Shown here: positions 8,996-17,942 of the stretch, in pieces
Position numbering within the stretch: position 1 is the stretch's first letter
Layout: each line of letters starts with the position of its first letter
Assembly: GCF_000761545.1 (NCBI RefSeq)
Contig: NZ_JPMY01000002.1
Span: forward strand, 279,462-343,461
Direction of reading: 5' to 3'
Origin: Pseudomonas sp. ML96
GTDB taxonomy: Bacteria; Pseudomonadota; Gammaproteobacteria; Pseudomonadales; Pseudomonadaceae
Length of the DNA stretch: 64,000 nt
The notes under the pieces: model-generated
What the model saw: the letters and a program-made list of their open reading frames with translations, nothing else
Told to the model about the DNA's origin: nothing
Databases searched by the model: none
Made by a program: the position numbers and the translations under genes

Positions 8996-9821
8996 GGATG
9001 ATCACCGCCATGCCGAGCATCGCCCCGGCATCCGGCAGGTGGTCGAAGGCCAGGGCGCCGATCAGCGCGGCGGTGAGAATCTGGATATAGGTGAACGGCG
9101 CCAGGCTGGCCGCACTGGCGAAGCGCAGGGCGTGGGTCAGCAGCATATGCCCGCTCATGGCCAGGGCGCCGAGTGCCGCCATCAGCAGCAGGTCGTGCAG
9201 CTGCGGAAGCTGCCAGGTCCAGGGCAACAGCAGCCCGGAGACCAGGGTGCCGATCAGCGCGGTGAGGTAATTGCTGGTGGCTGGATCGTCGGTGGCGCTG
9301 AGGCGCCGGGTCAGCAGCTGATAGAGGCCAAAGCAGCAGGCGGCGGCCAGCGGCAACAGGATAGCCGGGGTGAACAGCGCACCACCTGGCCGCACGATCA
9401 GCAGTACGCCGAGCATGCTGCCGCCGATCGACAGCCATACGCCGCGCCCCACCGACTCCTTCAGCCACAGCACCGACAGCACAACGACCACCAACGGCGC
9501 GAGGAAGATCACCGCCGTCGCCTCGCCCAGCGGGATATAGCGCAAGCCACCGTAGAACAGCAGGGTCACACCCACCAGGCTCAGGCCGCGGGCCAGCTGC
9601 AGCAGCGGCCGCTGCGTGCGTACCAGGCGCCAGCCCATGCGCGGGGCGAACAGCGCGGTCATCATCAGGTTCTGCGCCAGGTAGCGGAACCACACCACCA
9701 GCAACAGCGGATAGGCGCTGGTCAGGGTCTTGGCCAGGGCGTCCTGGGTGGACAGCAGCAGGCCGGCGGCGAGGATCAGCAGAATGCCCAGACCGGGGCG
9801 CGAGTGCGGAGGCAATTTCAC
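8946..9821 (-). CDS. EamA/DMT-family transporter
   Basis: 291 residues with ten predicted transmembrane helices in two EamA repeats, the drug/metabolite transporter fold (e.g. LGILLILAAGLLLSTQDALA at the start, GEATAVIFLAPLVVVVLSVL near residue 100). It is presumably an inner-membrane exporter or importer of a small metabolite; the substrate cannot be read from sequence. The start is a GTG at 9821 with AGGT upstream. It is convergent with and overlaps the preceding gene, and it diverges from the glycine-zipper gene at 9955. Confidence 0.88.
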   Translation of the reverse strand: MKLPPHSRPGLGILLILAAGLLLSTQDALAKTLTSAYPLLLVVWFRYLAQNLMMTALFAPRMGWRLVRTQRPLLQLARGLSLVGVTLLFYGGLRYIPLGEATAVIFLAPLVVVVLSVLWLKESVGRGVWLSIGGSMLGVLLIVRPGGALFTPAILLPLAAACCFGLYQLLTRRLSATDDPATSNYLTALIGTLVSGLLLPWTWQLPQLHDLLLMAALGALAMSGHMLLTHALRFASAASLAPFTYIQILTAALIGALAFDHLPDAGAMLGMAVIILSGAALAWSQRRPRES

Positions 9822-9954
9822 AACAACCTAATAATGAGCCGACTAACAATTCTGCCAAAGCCCGTCCCTGGCAGCCAGCGCCGGCCGTCTCGCCAACGAG
9901 CACCAACGCCGGGCAGCACTAGAGTGAAGACACCATCCACTCGCGGAGGTCGCC

Positions 9955-10419
9955 ATGTTCAATCTTCACCCCATCCACATCATGGCCTGCATGCTCGTAT
10001 TTGCCGCCACGGCCCGGGCCGAGACCCTGATCCCGCTCAACGGCCAGAGCCAGCAACAGATCCAGAGCGACATGGCCAGCTGCCAGAGCCAGAGCGCCAG
10101 TACCTCCAGCGGCACCAACGACAGCCATGTCGGCGGGCGCCTGCGTGGCGCGGCCGTGGGCGCCGCAGCTGGCGCCACCGCCGCGCAAGTGCGGGGTAAC
10201 CAGCACGATGAGCTCTACGACCGGGTCGATGACGATGTGAAACAGCAATACCGGCAGAACCAGGCCCGCGAGACCGCGGCGGCCGGCGCGGTGGTAGGCG
10301 CCTCGCGGCAACGCCGTGAGCGGCGCCAGGACCGCCGCGCCGATCAGGCGGCCCAGGGCACTTCCAGCCAGGCCTACCTGAACTGCATGAGCGCTCGCGG
10401 TTACTCGGTCAGCCCCTGA
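9955..10419 (+). CDS. Glycine-zipper envelope protein
   Basis: 154 residues with an N-terminal signal sequence (cut probably after ATARA, about residue 22) and a small glycine/alanine-rich hydrophobic segment (GAAVGAAAGATAAQ, then AAAGAVVGA) separated by a charged stretch. The C-terminal YLNCMSARGYSV block is typical of Pseudomonas glycine-zipper family proteins. It is probably periplasmic or outer-membrane associated. No lipobox is visible, so it is not clearly a lipoprotein. The ribosome site is GGAGG, 6 bases before the ATG. Its stop abuts the stop of the convergent zinc-finger gene. Confidence 0.75.
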   Translation: MFNLHPIHIMACMLVFAATARAETLIPLNGQSQQQIQSDMASCQSQSASTSSGTNDSHVGGRLRGAAVGAAAGATAAQVRGNQHDELYDRVDDDVKQQYRQNQARETAAAGAVVGASRQRRERRQDRRADQAAQGTSSQAYLNCMSARGYSVSP

Positions 10420-10686
10420 TCAGCGCAGCTGGCTGTCCTTGCTGCCGCGGCGGTTGTATCCGCTGAAGGCCTCCTGCTCGCGGTCATGCTGCTCCTGGCA
10501 GTTCACGCACAGGCGCACACCGGGCACGGCCTGCCGGCGCGCCTCGGGAATGACGGCGTCGCACTCCTCGCAGCGGCTCAGGCTCTCGCCGCGCGGCAAC
10601 TGGCTGCGCGCACGGGCGACGGCATCTTCGATGCTGCTGTCGATCTGCTCCTGCACGGCGCTATCGTTGGTCCAGCCACCGGCCAT
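10420..10686 (-). CDS. DksA/TraR-family C4 zinc-finger protein (YbiI-like)
   Basis: An 88-residue protein with a DksA/TraR-type zinc finger formed by Cys39-x2-Cys42 and Cys60-x2-Cys63, preceded by a short helix and followed by a charged tail. Unlike full-length DksA it lacks the long coiled coil, so it resembles E. coli YbiI; a role at the RNA polymerase secondary channel is possible but unproven. A strong ribosome site (GGAGGTG) precedes the ATG at 10686. It ends exactly where the convergent glycine-zipper gene ends. Confidence 0.85.
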   Translation of the reverse strand: MAGGWTNDSAVQEQIDSSIEDAVARARSQLPRGESLSRCEECDAVIPEARRQAVPGVRLCVNCQEQHDREQEAFSGYNRRGSKDSQLR

Positions 10687-10794
10687 GGGGCACCTCCACG
10701 AGATAGGTGTTCACTGCAGATATGCGCCCGGCCCTGAGCGAATGCAAGCGCAGCACCGAACTATGCTTGGGCAAGTCGCGGAGGAAATCTGTCC

Positions 10795-11532
10795 ATGTCT
10801 TGCCCTCGCCTGCTGGCGGCACTCGTGCTTGGCTGCTGTTCCCTGGTGACCCGGGCGGAAACCCTGGTCGCCATCGACAATGCCAATCCGCCCTTCATGT
10901 ACCAGCAGGGCGGGCAGCCCATGGGCCTGTACCCGCTGATCCTGCAGACGGTGTTCGCCCGCCTCGGCGAGCCTCTGGAAATTCATCCGATGCCGTGGAA
11001 GCGCGCCCTGCTCAAAGGCGCTACGGGCGAGCTGGGCATCGCCGGCATCTACAAGAACCCCGAGCGTCTGCAGCGCTTCGACTATTCGGCGCCGATCTTC
11101 GAGGAGCGCCTGCTGCTCTATGTGCAACGCGAACACCCGCTGCACTTCGAAAGAACCCAGGACCTGTACGGCAAACGCATCGGCGTGATCCGCGGCTGGA
11201 GCTATACGGAGGAGTTCGACCAGGCCGTGCGCAGCGGGCAGATAAAGGCCGAGGAAGGCAGCTCGGACGACGCCAACCTGCGCAAGCTGGCGTCCGGTCG
11301 CCTGGACGCGGTGATCGCCATCGAACTGGCCGGCCAGCGTCTACTCGGCCAGCCGGGCATGGAGCAGTTGCAGGCGCTGCCCCGGCCACTGAGCATCAAT
11401 CCGACCTTCCTGGTCTTCGCCAAGCAGGCCGCGCAGCATGAGCTGCTGCAACGCTTCGACCAGACGTTGCGCGACATGCGCCAGGACGGCTCGCTGCAGC
11501 GCCTGATCGAGCAGGCGGTCGCTACTCCTTGA
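10795..11532 (+). CDS. Periplasmic solute-binding protein, family 3, lone
   Basis: 245 residues with a signal peptide (cleavage near TRAETL, about residue 22) and the bacterial family-3 solute-binding fold: the first lobe begins [20 protein letters not shown], and [15 protein letters not shown] marks the hinge and second lobe. No ABC permease or ATPase gene is adjacent, so it may serve a distant transporter or a sensor. The ribosome site GGAGGAAAT precedes the ATG. The last 11 bases overlap the end of the convergent oxaloacetate decarboxylase gene. A paralogue of the same type lies at 15435-16172 on the other strand. Confidence 0.85.
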   Translation: MSCPRLLAALVLGCCSLVTRAETLVAIDNANPPFMYQQGGQPMGLYPLILQTVFARLGEPLEIHPMPWKRALLKGATGELGIAGIYKNPERLQRFDYSAPIFEERLLLYVQREHPLHFERTQDLYGKRIGVIRGWSYTEEFDQAVRSGQIKAEEGSSDDANLRKLASGRLDAVIAIELAGQRLLGQPGMEQLQALPRPLSINPTFLVFAKQAAQHELLQRFDQTLRDMRQDGSLQRLIEQAVATP

Positions 11533-12385
11533 CGTTCATGTACTCGCGCGCCCAGACGATGTAGTCCTCGGGCTGGGTGTACTTGTGCGTCAGCTCGGTG
11601 GCGTTGAGGTCGCTGGCGGCGATGCCACGCTGCTCGCGCAGGCAATCGTAGGTGGCCTTGATCGCGGCAAAGTAGGCGGCGTGGCCGTCGACCACGATGC
11701 GCACGCCGAGGCTGGCCAGGCGCGCGTCGTCACGCAGCGACGGGTTGCCGTAGCTGACCAGCATAAGCGGCACGTGCAGATGCTCGGCAATCAGCTCCAG
11801 GTGCTCGAAGTCACGCACGCCGACCATGCAGATGCCATCGGCACCGGCCTCCTGGTAGGCCACGGTGCGGCGGATCACTTCCTCGACGTCGAGCACTCCG
11901 GCATTGGTGCGGGCGATGATCGCCAGCTCCGGATCGAAGCGCGCTTCCAGCGCCGCACGAATCTTGCCGACGCCTTCGTCGACGCTGATCAGGTCGGTGG
12001 ACTTGCGGCCGAACTGGGCCGGCAGCAGGGTGTCCTCGATGGTCAGCGCCGCCACGCCGGCACGCTCCAGTTCGACCACGGTGCGCATCACGTTGAGCGC
12101 GTTGCCGTAGCCGTGGTCGGCGTCGGCGATGAACGGCAGGCGCGCCACGCGGCCGATGCGAGTGGCCTGCTCGGCGAACTCGCTGAGGGTGATCAGGGCA
12201 AAATCCGGCGCGGCCAAAACTTGTAGTGAAGCTACAGAGCCGCCCAGGATGCCCACCTCGAAACCGAGGTCGGCGGCGATGCGCGCGGACATGGGATCGA
12301 ACACCGAAGCCGTGTGATAGCAGGCGTTCGAGTTGAGCAGTGCACGGAACTGCACGCGAAGATCGTGATGCGAGGCTATTTGCAT
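11522..12385 (-). CDS. Oxaloacetate decarboxylase (PEP mutase / isocitrate lyase superfamily)
   Basis: A 287-residue TIM-barrel enzyme of the isocitrate lyase/PEP mutase superfamily, closely resembling P. aeruginosa PA4872, which decarboxylates oxaloacetate to pyruvate. Supporting motifs: the metal/ligand loop [15 protein letters not shown] (about residue 85), [13 protein letters not shown] (about 110) and [12 protein letters not shown]. The ATG at 12385 lacks a clear ribosome site. The codons for Ser-Val-Ala-Ser-Leu-Gln-Val-Leu near residue 50 (12215-12241) are AT-rich and rare for this genome and coincide with a 15-bp palindrome (see separate entry). It diverges from the TonB receptor gene. 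Confidence 0.9.
   Translation of the reverse strand: MQIASHHDLRVQFRALLNSNACYHTASVFDPMSARIAADLGFEVGILGGSVASLQVLAAPDFALITLSEFAEQATRIGRVARLPFIADADHGYGNALNVMRTVVELERAGVAALTIEDTLLPAQFGRKSTDLISVDEGVGKIRAALEARFDPELAIIARTNAGVLDVEEVIRRTVAYQEAGADGICMVGVRDFEHLELIAEHLHVPLMLVSYGNPSLRDDARLASLGVRIVVDGHAAYFAAIKATYDCLREQRGIAASDLNATELTHKYTQPEDYIVWAREYMNVKE
12222..12236. promoter_or_regulatory. Candidate operator inside the oxaloacetate decarboxylase gene
   Basis: The 15-mer TGTAGTGAAGCTACA has perfect TGTAG/CTACA arms. It differs at two of 15 positions from the site at 12431, 209 bases away (about 20 helical turns). It lies inside coding sequence where the codons switch to rare forms (GTA GCT TCA CTA CAA GTT TTG), suggesting the DNA sequence itself is under constraint. 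The cognate regulator is unknown. Confidence 0.5.
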
Positions 12386-12430
12386 GGTAGGCGCTACGGC
12401 TAATTCTTGGTCTCTTGGGACGACCGATTA

Positions 12431-12445
12431 TGTAGTAAAACTACA
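12431..12445. promoter_or_regulatory. Candidate operator in the decarboxylase / TonB-receptor intergenic region
   Basis: TGTAGTAAAACTACA is a perfect palindrome of 6-bp arms around AAA, 46 bases upstream of the decarboxylase start and 159 bases before the receptor start. The remaining intergenic DNA is ordinary until about 12560-12600, where an AT-rich stretch runs up to the receptor ribosome site. I see no convincing Fur or Zur site there. Confidence 0.55.
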
Positions 12446-12603
12446 AAACCAGCCAGGCATTCGCGCCGCAAAGCTTCGCAGCCGCTCCTTGCGCCCCGCT
12501 TTCAGCGCCATCTCTCCTCACGGCAAGACTAGCCCGATCGTCTCGATGCTGGATTCTTCTCATTTTATTTTGTTATGTTATTTCATCTATATAAGGAAAT
12601 GAC

Positions 12604-14694
12604 ATGAAAAACCCGCAATACATCCGAGCAATCGGAATATCTTCGTTGCTGCTGCAAGGCAGCGCCTGGGCCGAAGAACCCCTGCAGCTGGAAAGCCTAT
12701 CGATCAGCGACAGCCAGCTGGAGAGCGTCACCGGGCCGGTCGAGGGCTACCGTGCCACCCGCTCCAGCACCGCCACGCGCAGCGATGTGGATATCCGCGA
12801 CACGCCGCAGAGCATCGAAGTGGTACCGACTCAGGTGTTGGAAGACCTCAACACCACGCGCATCGATCGCGCCCTGGACTTCGCCGGCGGCGTATCGCGG
12901 CAGAACAACTTCGGCGGCCTGACCTTCCTCAACTACAGCGTGCGCGGCTTCACCACCGGCGAGCTATATCGCAACGGCTTCGCCATCAACCGTGGCAGCT
13001 ACAGCTCGCCGGACGCCTCGGGCATCGAGCGCATCGAAGTACTGAAAGGCCCCTCGGCCAGCCTCTACGGCCGTGGCGACCCGGGCGGTCTGGTCAACAT
13101 CGTCAGCAAGCGCCCGCAGGCGGAGGCGTTCAGCAAGCTCAACCTCAGCGCCGGCAGCTGGGACCGCTATCGCACCAGCCTGGACGCCAACACCCCGCTC
13201 AACGAAGACGGCACCCTGCTGTCGCGCATCAACCTGGCCGTAGAGGACAACGGCAGCTTCCGCGATTACGTCGGCAACAGCCGCCAGGTGGTCACGCCCT
13301 CGCTCAGCTGGCAGCTGGATGAAGACACCCTGCTGATGCTCGATGCCGAGTTCTCGCGCACCGAATCGGTGTTCGATCGCGGCATTCCGGCGGTGAACGG
13401 CGAGATGGGGGCGGTGAAGCGCTCCGCCTTCTTTGGCGAGCCGAACGACGGCGAGATCCGCAACGACAACCAGACCCTCGATCTGGCGCTGGAGCGCTAC
13501 CTCAACGATGACTGGAAGCTGCGCCTGGCCAACCACTACACCCAGGGCACCCTGCGCGGCGACAGCTCGGAGCCGCAGAAACTGGTCGGCGAGACCATCA
13601 CCCGCTTCTACCGCCAGCGCGACTTCGAGTGGAACGACAACATCACCCAGGCCGAGTTGCATGGCAGCTTCGAGCTCGGCGGCTGGCAGCACCAGAGCCT
13701 GATCGGCCTGGAGTACGAGAACTACCGCAACAGCCAGAAGTACCCGCAGAGCGAGACCCTGGCCAGCTACGGCCTGAACATCTACAACCCGGTGTACGGC
13801 AAGCCCAAGCCGGCGCTCACCAAACCCAACGACTTCCACGAACACACCGAGAGCTACGCGCTCAACCTGCAGGACCAGATCGCCTTCAGCGAACGCCTGC
13901 GCGGCCTGGTCGGCGTGCGCCTGGAGCGCGTCGAGCAGACCTCGCTGAACCGCACCACCCGCGTCAGCAATGAGCAGGAGAAGGACGTCGCCACGCCGCG
14001 AGTTGGCCTGCTCTACCAGCTCACCCCGGAAGTCGGCGTGTTCGCCAACGCCGGCACCTCGTTCAAGCCCAACACCATCGGCAGCCAGGGCCAGGTGTAC
14101 AAGCCGGAGAAGGGCCTGGGCTACGAAAGCGGCCTCAAGCTGGACCTGTTCGACGGCCGCCTGGGCGGCACCATCGCGCTGTTCCACATCGACAAGGAGA
14201 ACGTCGTCACCACCGACGCCCTGGGCGACAGCGTGGCCGCCGGCAAGGCGCGCAGCCAAGGTCTGGATATGCAGTTCAGCGGCCAGCTCAGCGACGCCGT
14301 GCGGCTGATCGGCGCCTACGCCTACATCGATGCCGAGGTGACCAAGGGCGACGCCGCCATTCCCACCGGCAGTGATCTGCTCGGCATTCCGCAGCACAGC
14401 GGCAGCCTGCTGGCGGTGTACGAGTTCCAGGGCGGCGCCCTGCACGGCTCGGATATCGGCGCGGCCGTCACCTATGTCGGCGAACGCTCCGGCCAGGCCG
14501 GCAGCGACTTCCGCCTGGCGGCCTACGAGACGCTCGACCTGCTCGGCCACTACAAGGTCAGCGAGGACCTGACCCTGGGCGTGAACCTCAACAACGTCTT
14601 CGACCGCAAGTACTACGAGCGCGCCTACAACAGCGTTTGGGTGCTGCCCGGCGAGCCCCGCAACCTCAGTTTCAGCCTGAGCCTCAACCTCTGA
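12604..14694 (+). CDS. TonB-dependent siderophore-type receptor
   Basis: A 696-residue outer-membrane receptor: signal peptide ending near GSAWA (about residue 23), plug domain at about 60-170 with the DIRDTPQSIEVVPTQVLED and IERIEVLKGPSASLYGRGDP landmarks, then a 22-strand barrel ending PRNLSFSLSLNL. It lacks the N-terminal signalling extension of FecA/FpvA-type receptors, so no sigma/anti-sigma control is implied. The substrate is unknown: the siderophore-receptor type suggests a ferric or other metal complex, while the downstream DUF4198 gene is often seen with nickel/cobalt uptake. The ribosome site AAGGAAAT lies 5 bases before the ATG. The downstream gene starts 17 bases after the stop. 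Confidence 0.93.
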   Translation: MKNPQYIRAIGISSLLLQGSAWAEEPLQLESLSISDSQLESVTGPVEGYRATRSSTATRSDVDIRDTPQSIEVVPTQVLEDLNTTRIDRALDFAGGVSRQNNFGGLTFLNYSVRGFTTGELYRNGFAINRGSYSSPDASGIERIEVLKGPSASLYGRGDPGGLVNIVSKRPQAEAFSKLNLSAGSWDRYRTSLDANTPLNEDGTLLSRINLAVEDNGSFRDYVGNSRQVVTPSLSWQLDEDTLLMLDAEFSRTESVFDRGIPAVNGEMGAVKRSAFFGEPNDGEIRNDNQTLDLALERYLNDDWKLRLANHYTQGTLRGDSSEPQKLVGETITRFYRQRDFEWNDNITQAELHGSFELGGWQHQSLIGLEYENYRNSQKYPQSETLASYGLNIYNPVYGKPKPALTKPNDFHEHTESYALNLQDQIAFSERLRGLVGVRLERVEQTSLNRTTRVSNEQEKDVATPRVGLLYQLTPEVGVFANAGTSFKPNTIGSQGQVYKPEKGLGYESGLKLDLFDGRLGGTIALFHIDKENVVTTDALGDSVAAGKARSQGLDMQFSGQLSDAVRLIGAYAYIDAEVTKGDAAIPTGSDLLGIPQHSGSLLAVYEFQGGALHGSDIGAAVTYVGERSGQAGSDFRLAAYETLDLLGHYKVSEDLTLGVNLNNVFDRKYYERAYNSVWVLPGEPRNLSFSLSLNL

Positions 14695-14711
14695 TCACAA
14701 GGAAATATCCG

Positions 14712-15431
14712 ATGCGTACCACCCTCCCCCTGCTGCTCGCCGGCCTGTTCGTCTGCGGTCAGGCGGCCGCTCATGGTCTGTGGACCGAACAGCGCCGCGG
14801 CAATCATGAAGTGGTCTACGGCCACGGCGCCGAAGACGATGCCTTCAAGGCCGCCAAGATCAGCGCCGCCTGGGCCTATGACGGCAGCGGAAAGATGATC
14901 CCGGTCAGCGTGCAACGCCTGGACGACCACGCCCGCCTGCAGCCGTTACGTACGCCGGCGGTGCTGGCCGTGGCTCTGGACAACGGCGCCTGGTCGCAGA
15001 CGCCAGACAAACAGTGGATCAACCAGGGCCGCAGCCAGGTGCCGAACTCGACCCACTCGCTGCACACCTACAAGTACAGCCTGGCGATCCAGCAAGCTGG
15101 CGCCAAACTGCCGGACCTGAGCAAGTTGCGCCTGGCCATCGTGCCGCAGAGTGATCCGCTGGCGGTCGGCCCGGGCAAGCCGCTACGCGTGCGGGTGCTG
15201 GTCGATGGCAAGCCGGCCAAGGACGTGAAGCTGATCGGCGACTATCGCGGCATGCCGGACGAAGTCAGCGCCAGTAGCGACGCCGACGGCTACGCCACGC
15301 TGACCGTGCGCAACGCCGGCCTCAACGTGATCGCCGCCTCGGTGTACGTGTCGGTAAAAGGCGATGCCGATATCGATGAGCTCGGCTTCTTCAGCTCGCT
15401 GACCTTCGTCGGCAGCGAACACAAGGAGTAA
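14712..15431 (+). CDS. Periplasmic DUF4198 protein, partner of the TonB receptor
   Basis: 239 residues with a signal peptide (cut after QAAA, just before HGLWTEQ) and the DUF4198 layout: an N-terminal His-containing strand exposed after cleavage, and a C-terminal immunoglobulin-like lobe with GKPLRVRVLVDGKPAKDVKL. The family is linked to metal (nickel or cobalt) uptake systems. It lies 17 bases after the receptor gene and uses the same AAGGAAAT ribosome site, so the two form an operon. A nickel role would suit the nearby urease, and cobalt would suit B12-dependent EutBC, but both are guesses from context. Confidence 0.8.
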   Translation: MRTTLPLLLAGLFVCGQAAAHGLWTEQRRGNHEVVYGHGAEDDAFKAAKISAAWAYDGSGKMIPVSVQRLDDHARLQPLRTPAVLAVALDNGAWSQTPDKQWINQGRSQVPNSTHSLHTYKYSLAIQQAGAKLPDLSKLRLAIVPQSDPLAVGPGKPLRVRVLVDGKPAKDVKLIGDYRGMPDEVSASSDADGYATLTVRNAGLNVIAASVYVSVKGDADIDELGFFSSLTFVGSEHKE

Positions 15432-15434
15432 GCC

Positions 15435-16172
15435 TCAGGGCCGCTCGACCGTCGGCAACCAGCGCTCGCGAATGCGGCGCAGGCTGCCGTCCTCGCCCAT
15501 GCCGTCGAGCGCACGCTGCCAACGGCGCACCTGCGCGGCGTCGGTGTTCGGCGAGAAGGCGATGTAGTAGTCGGAACGCATGAAGGCCAGATGGCTCTGC
15601 ACCTCGTCCGGGGTGAGGCCACCGCTGGCCAGTTCCTCGCGCAGGGTCAGGTCCTCGGTGGCGATCAGCTTGACCCGCCCGTGCTTGAGCATGGTCACCA
15701 TGTGCTTGGCGCTGGGCACGCCGTAGAGATTGGTGAAGCCCATGCGCTCGAGCGTCTCGTAGGTGTACCACTGCTTGGGCAGCGCCAGGGTGCCGGCATG
15801 CGCGGCCTGTTCCAGGCTGTCAATCTGCAGCTGGCTCGACTTCAACGAATAGAAGCGCGTGGAACCACGCAGGATCGGGCCGACCCACTGGAACGAAGGC
15901 TCGCGGTCGACCGTGCGCACCACCGAGAACAGCGCGACATCGCTCTCGGTCTTGGCCAGGTGGTAGGCGCGGGTCCAGGGCAGCAGCTCGATGGTCGCGG
16001 CGCTGTCGGTGCGCCGGATCAGCTCACGCACCACTTCCACTGCGTAGCCGTCGGGCTTGCCGTCATGCAGGAAGCTGGTCGGCGGCGCCTCCTCGGTGAG
16101 CAGGCGCAGCTCGCCTGCCGCCCAACTCGGCAGCAGGCCCAGCACCAACCAGAGAAACCACCGCAAACGCAT
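15435..16172 (-). CDS. Periplasmic solute-binding protein, family 3, lone
   Basis: 245 residues with a signal peptide (cleavage near SWAAG, about residue 19) and the family-3 binding-protein fold: LRLLTEEAPPTSFLHDGKPD at the start, then DVALFSVVRTVDREPSFQWV. As with the protein at 10795, no transporter genes are adjacent. It ends 4 bases from the end of the convergent DUF4198 gene. It has the same length as its paralogue in this window but is clearly diverged from it. Ligand unknown; amino-acid-like compounds are typical for the family. Confidence 0.84.
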   Translation of the reverse strand: MRLRWFLWLVLGLLPSWAAGELRLLTEEAPPTSFLHDGKPDGYAVEVVRELIRRTDSAATIELLPWTRAYHLAKTESDVALFSVVRTVDREPSFQWVGPILRGSTRFYSLKSSQLQIDSLEQAAHAGTLALPKQWYTYETLERMGFTNLYGVPSAKHMVTMLKHGRVKLIATEDLTLREELASGGLTPDEVQSHLAFMRSDYYIAFSPNTDAAQVRRWQRALDGMGEDGSLRRIRERWLPTVERP

Positions 16173-16394
16173 TCGACTACTCCACCCCGCCCGTGAGCCT
16201 AGCTCATGCTGACGGCGGAATCAGCCTCCCGGTGACACTTGGCCGCAGGTCAGTTGCCACGCAAGGCTCGAAATAGACGCCCGCATTGCTGGTTGAACGC
16301 CGCCCGGCGAGGCGCGCACCTGCCGAACCGACCTGCGGCATGCACGAAACGCTTTGCTCGCATAGAATGCGCGGCCGTTTTTCCGGAGCACAGC

Positions 16395-17660
16395 ATGAAT
16401 CCCTCCCGTCCCGCCAATGCCCTGGGCATCGACTTTGGCACCTCCAACTCCACCGTCGGCTGGTGGCGGCCGGGCATGGAACCGCTGCTGGAGCTGGAAG
16501 ACGGCAAGATCACCCTGCCCTCGGTGATCTTCTTCAACACCGAGGAACGCCGCCCGGTCTATGGCCGCCAGGCGCTCGCCGAATACCTGGATGGCTACGA
16601 AGGCCGCCTGATGCGCGCGCTGAAGAGCCTGCTCGGCTCCAAGCTGCTGAAGAGCGAGACCACCGTGCTGGGCAGCGCCCTGCCGTTCCGTGACCTGCTC
16701 GGCTTCTTTATCGGCGAACTGAAACGCCGTGCCGAGGCCCAGGCCGGCCGTGAATTCGAACAGGTGGTGCTGGGCCGCCCGGTGTACTTCGTCGACGAAG
16801 ACCCGCAGGCCGATGCCGAGGCAGCCAACACCCTGCTGGCGGTGGCGCACAAGCTCGGCTTCAAGGATGTGTCGTTCCAGTTCGAACCGATCGCCGCGGC
16901 CTTCGACTACGAGCGCAGCATCGAGCGCGAGGAACTGGTGCTGATCGTCGACATCGGCGGCGGTACCTCGGACTTCTCCCTGGTGCGCCTGGCACCCGAG
17001 CGTCGCGAGCTGAACGAGCGCCAGGACGACATCCTGGCCACCGGCGGTGTGCACATCGGCGGTACCGACTTCGACAAGCAGCTCAGCCTGGACGGCGTCA
17101 TGCCACTGTTCGGCTATGGCAGCCGGATGAAGAGCGATGCGCTGATGCCCACCAGCCACCACCTCAACCTGGCCACCTGGCACACCATCAACGCGGCATA
17201 CGCGCAGAAGGCCCAGCTGGCGCTGAAGAACATGCGCTACGACATCGTCGACCCGACCGGCATCGACCGTCTGCTGCGCCTCACCGAACAGCGTGCCGGC
17301 CACTGGCTGGCCATGCAGGTGGAAGAAGCCAAGATCAGCCTGACCGAGCGCGACGAGCACCTGATCGATCTGGCGCGCATCGAAAGCGGCCTCAGCGCCA
17401 TGCTCGATCGCCCACTGTTCGACCAGGCCATCGACGGCCTGCTGCAGCGCATCCGCGCCAGCGTCGATGAGTTGCTGGCGCGTGCCGGCGTCGCCCACGC
17501 GGCAGTCGACACCATCTTCTTCACCGGCGGTTCCAGCAGCGTGCCGGCCCTGCGCCAGAGCGTCGCCGCTTTGCTGCCGAATGCCCGCGCCACCGAGGGC
17601 AACAGCTTCGGCAGCATCGGTAGCGGTCTGGCCATCGAAGCCGCGCGTCGTTACGGCTAG
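16395..17660 (+). CDS. yegD: Hsp70-family protein, YegD-like
   Basis: A 421-residue actin-like ATPase of the DnaK superfamily: phosphate 1 motif LGIDFGTSNSTVG at the N-terminus, phosphate 2 motif LIVDIGGGTSDFSLV (about residue 180) and adenosine motif FFTGGSSSVPAL (about 375). It has the nucleotide-binding domain but almost none of the DnaK substrate-binding domain, as in E. coli YegD, a putative chaperone of unknown client. The ATG at 16395 gives the conserved N-terminus; a TAGAAT -10-like hexamer lies at 16363-16368. The 222-base gap to the divergent binding-protein gene holds both promoters and nothing else I can see. Confidence 0.88.
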   Translation: MNPSRPANALGIDFGTSNSTVGWWRPGMEPLLELEDGKITLPSVIFFNTEERRPVYGRQALAEYLDGYEGRLMRALKSLLGSKLLKSETTVLGSALPFRDLLGFFIGELKRRAEAQAGREFEQVVLGRPVYFVDEDPQADAEAANTLLAVAHKLGFKDVSFQFEPIAAAFDYERSIEREELVLIVDIGGGTSDFSLVRLAPERRELNERQDDILATGGVHIGGTDFDKQLSLDGVMPLFGYGSRMKSDALMPTSHHLNLATWHTINAAYAQKAQLALKNMRYDIVDPTGIDRLLRLTEQRAGHWLAMQVEEAKISLTERDEHLIDLARIESGLSAMLDRPLFDQAIDGLLQRIRASVDELLARAGVAHAAVDTIFFTGGSSSVPALRQSVAALLPNARATEGNSFGSIGSGLAIEAARRYG

Positions 17661-17734
17661 ACCACTGGTGATGGCGGTCGCTGCACGGCGACCGGCAAAG
17701 CGCTAAGGTGAGCACTCATTCTCTGGAGATCGCC

Positions 17735-17938
17735 ATGCGCACCTGCCTGCTACTGCTCAGCCTGTTCACCCTCGCCGCCTGTGACGGTGGTGTGGCCACC
17801 GCCACCAGCGCCAAGCTGCAGGCCGATCAGGCGCAACAGGCGCAGAAGCAGATGGAGCAGCTCAAGCAGCAGATCGAACAGGTCAACGCGCAGAGCCAGC
17901 AACGCCTGCAGCAGCTGGAACCACAAGGCCAGCAGTGA
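17735..17938 (+). CDS. Small coiled-coil lipoprotein
   Basis: A 67-residue precursor with a lipobox (LAAC, cysteine at about residue 19) followed by a Gln-rich heptad stretch (QAQQAQKQMEQLKQQIEQVN) that should form a coiled coil, like a small Lpp- or YbgF-like lipoprotein. It is probably anchored in the outer membrane. GGAGAT precedes the ATG at 17735. A strong terminator follows directly, so it is transcribed alone or with yegD. Confidence 0.75.
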   Translation: MRTCLLLLSLFTLAACDGGVATATSAKLQADQAQQAQKQMEQLKQQIEQVNAQSQQRLQQLEPQGQQ

Positions 17939-17942
17939 AACG

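Noticed and set aside
12550..12603. AT-rich stretch before the TonB receptor gene as a Fur or Zur box
   Set aside because: The TGTTATGTTAT run gives only direct half-site-like matches and no good palindrome; TATATA at 12588-12593 is too close to the ATG to be a useful -10.
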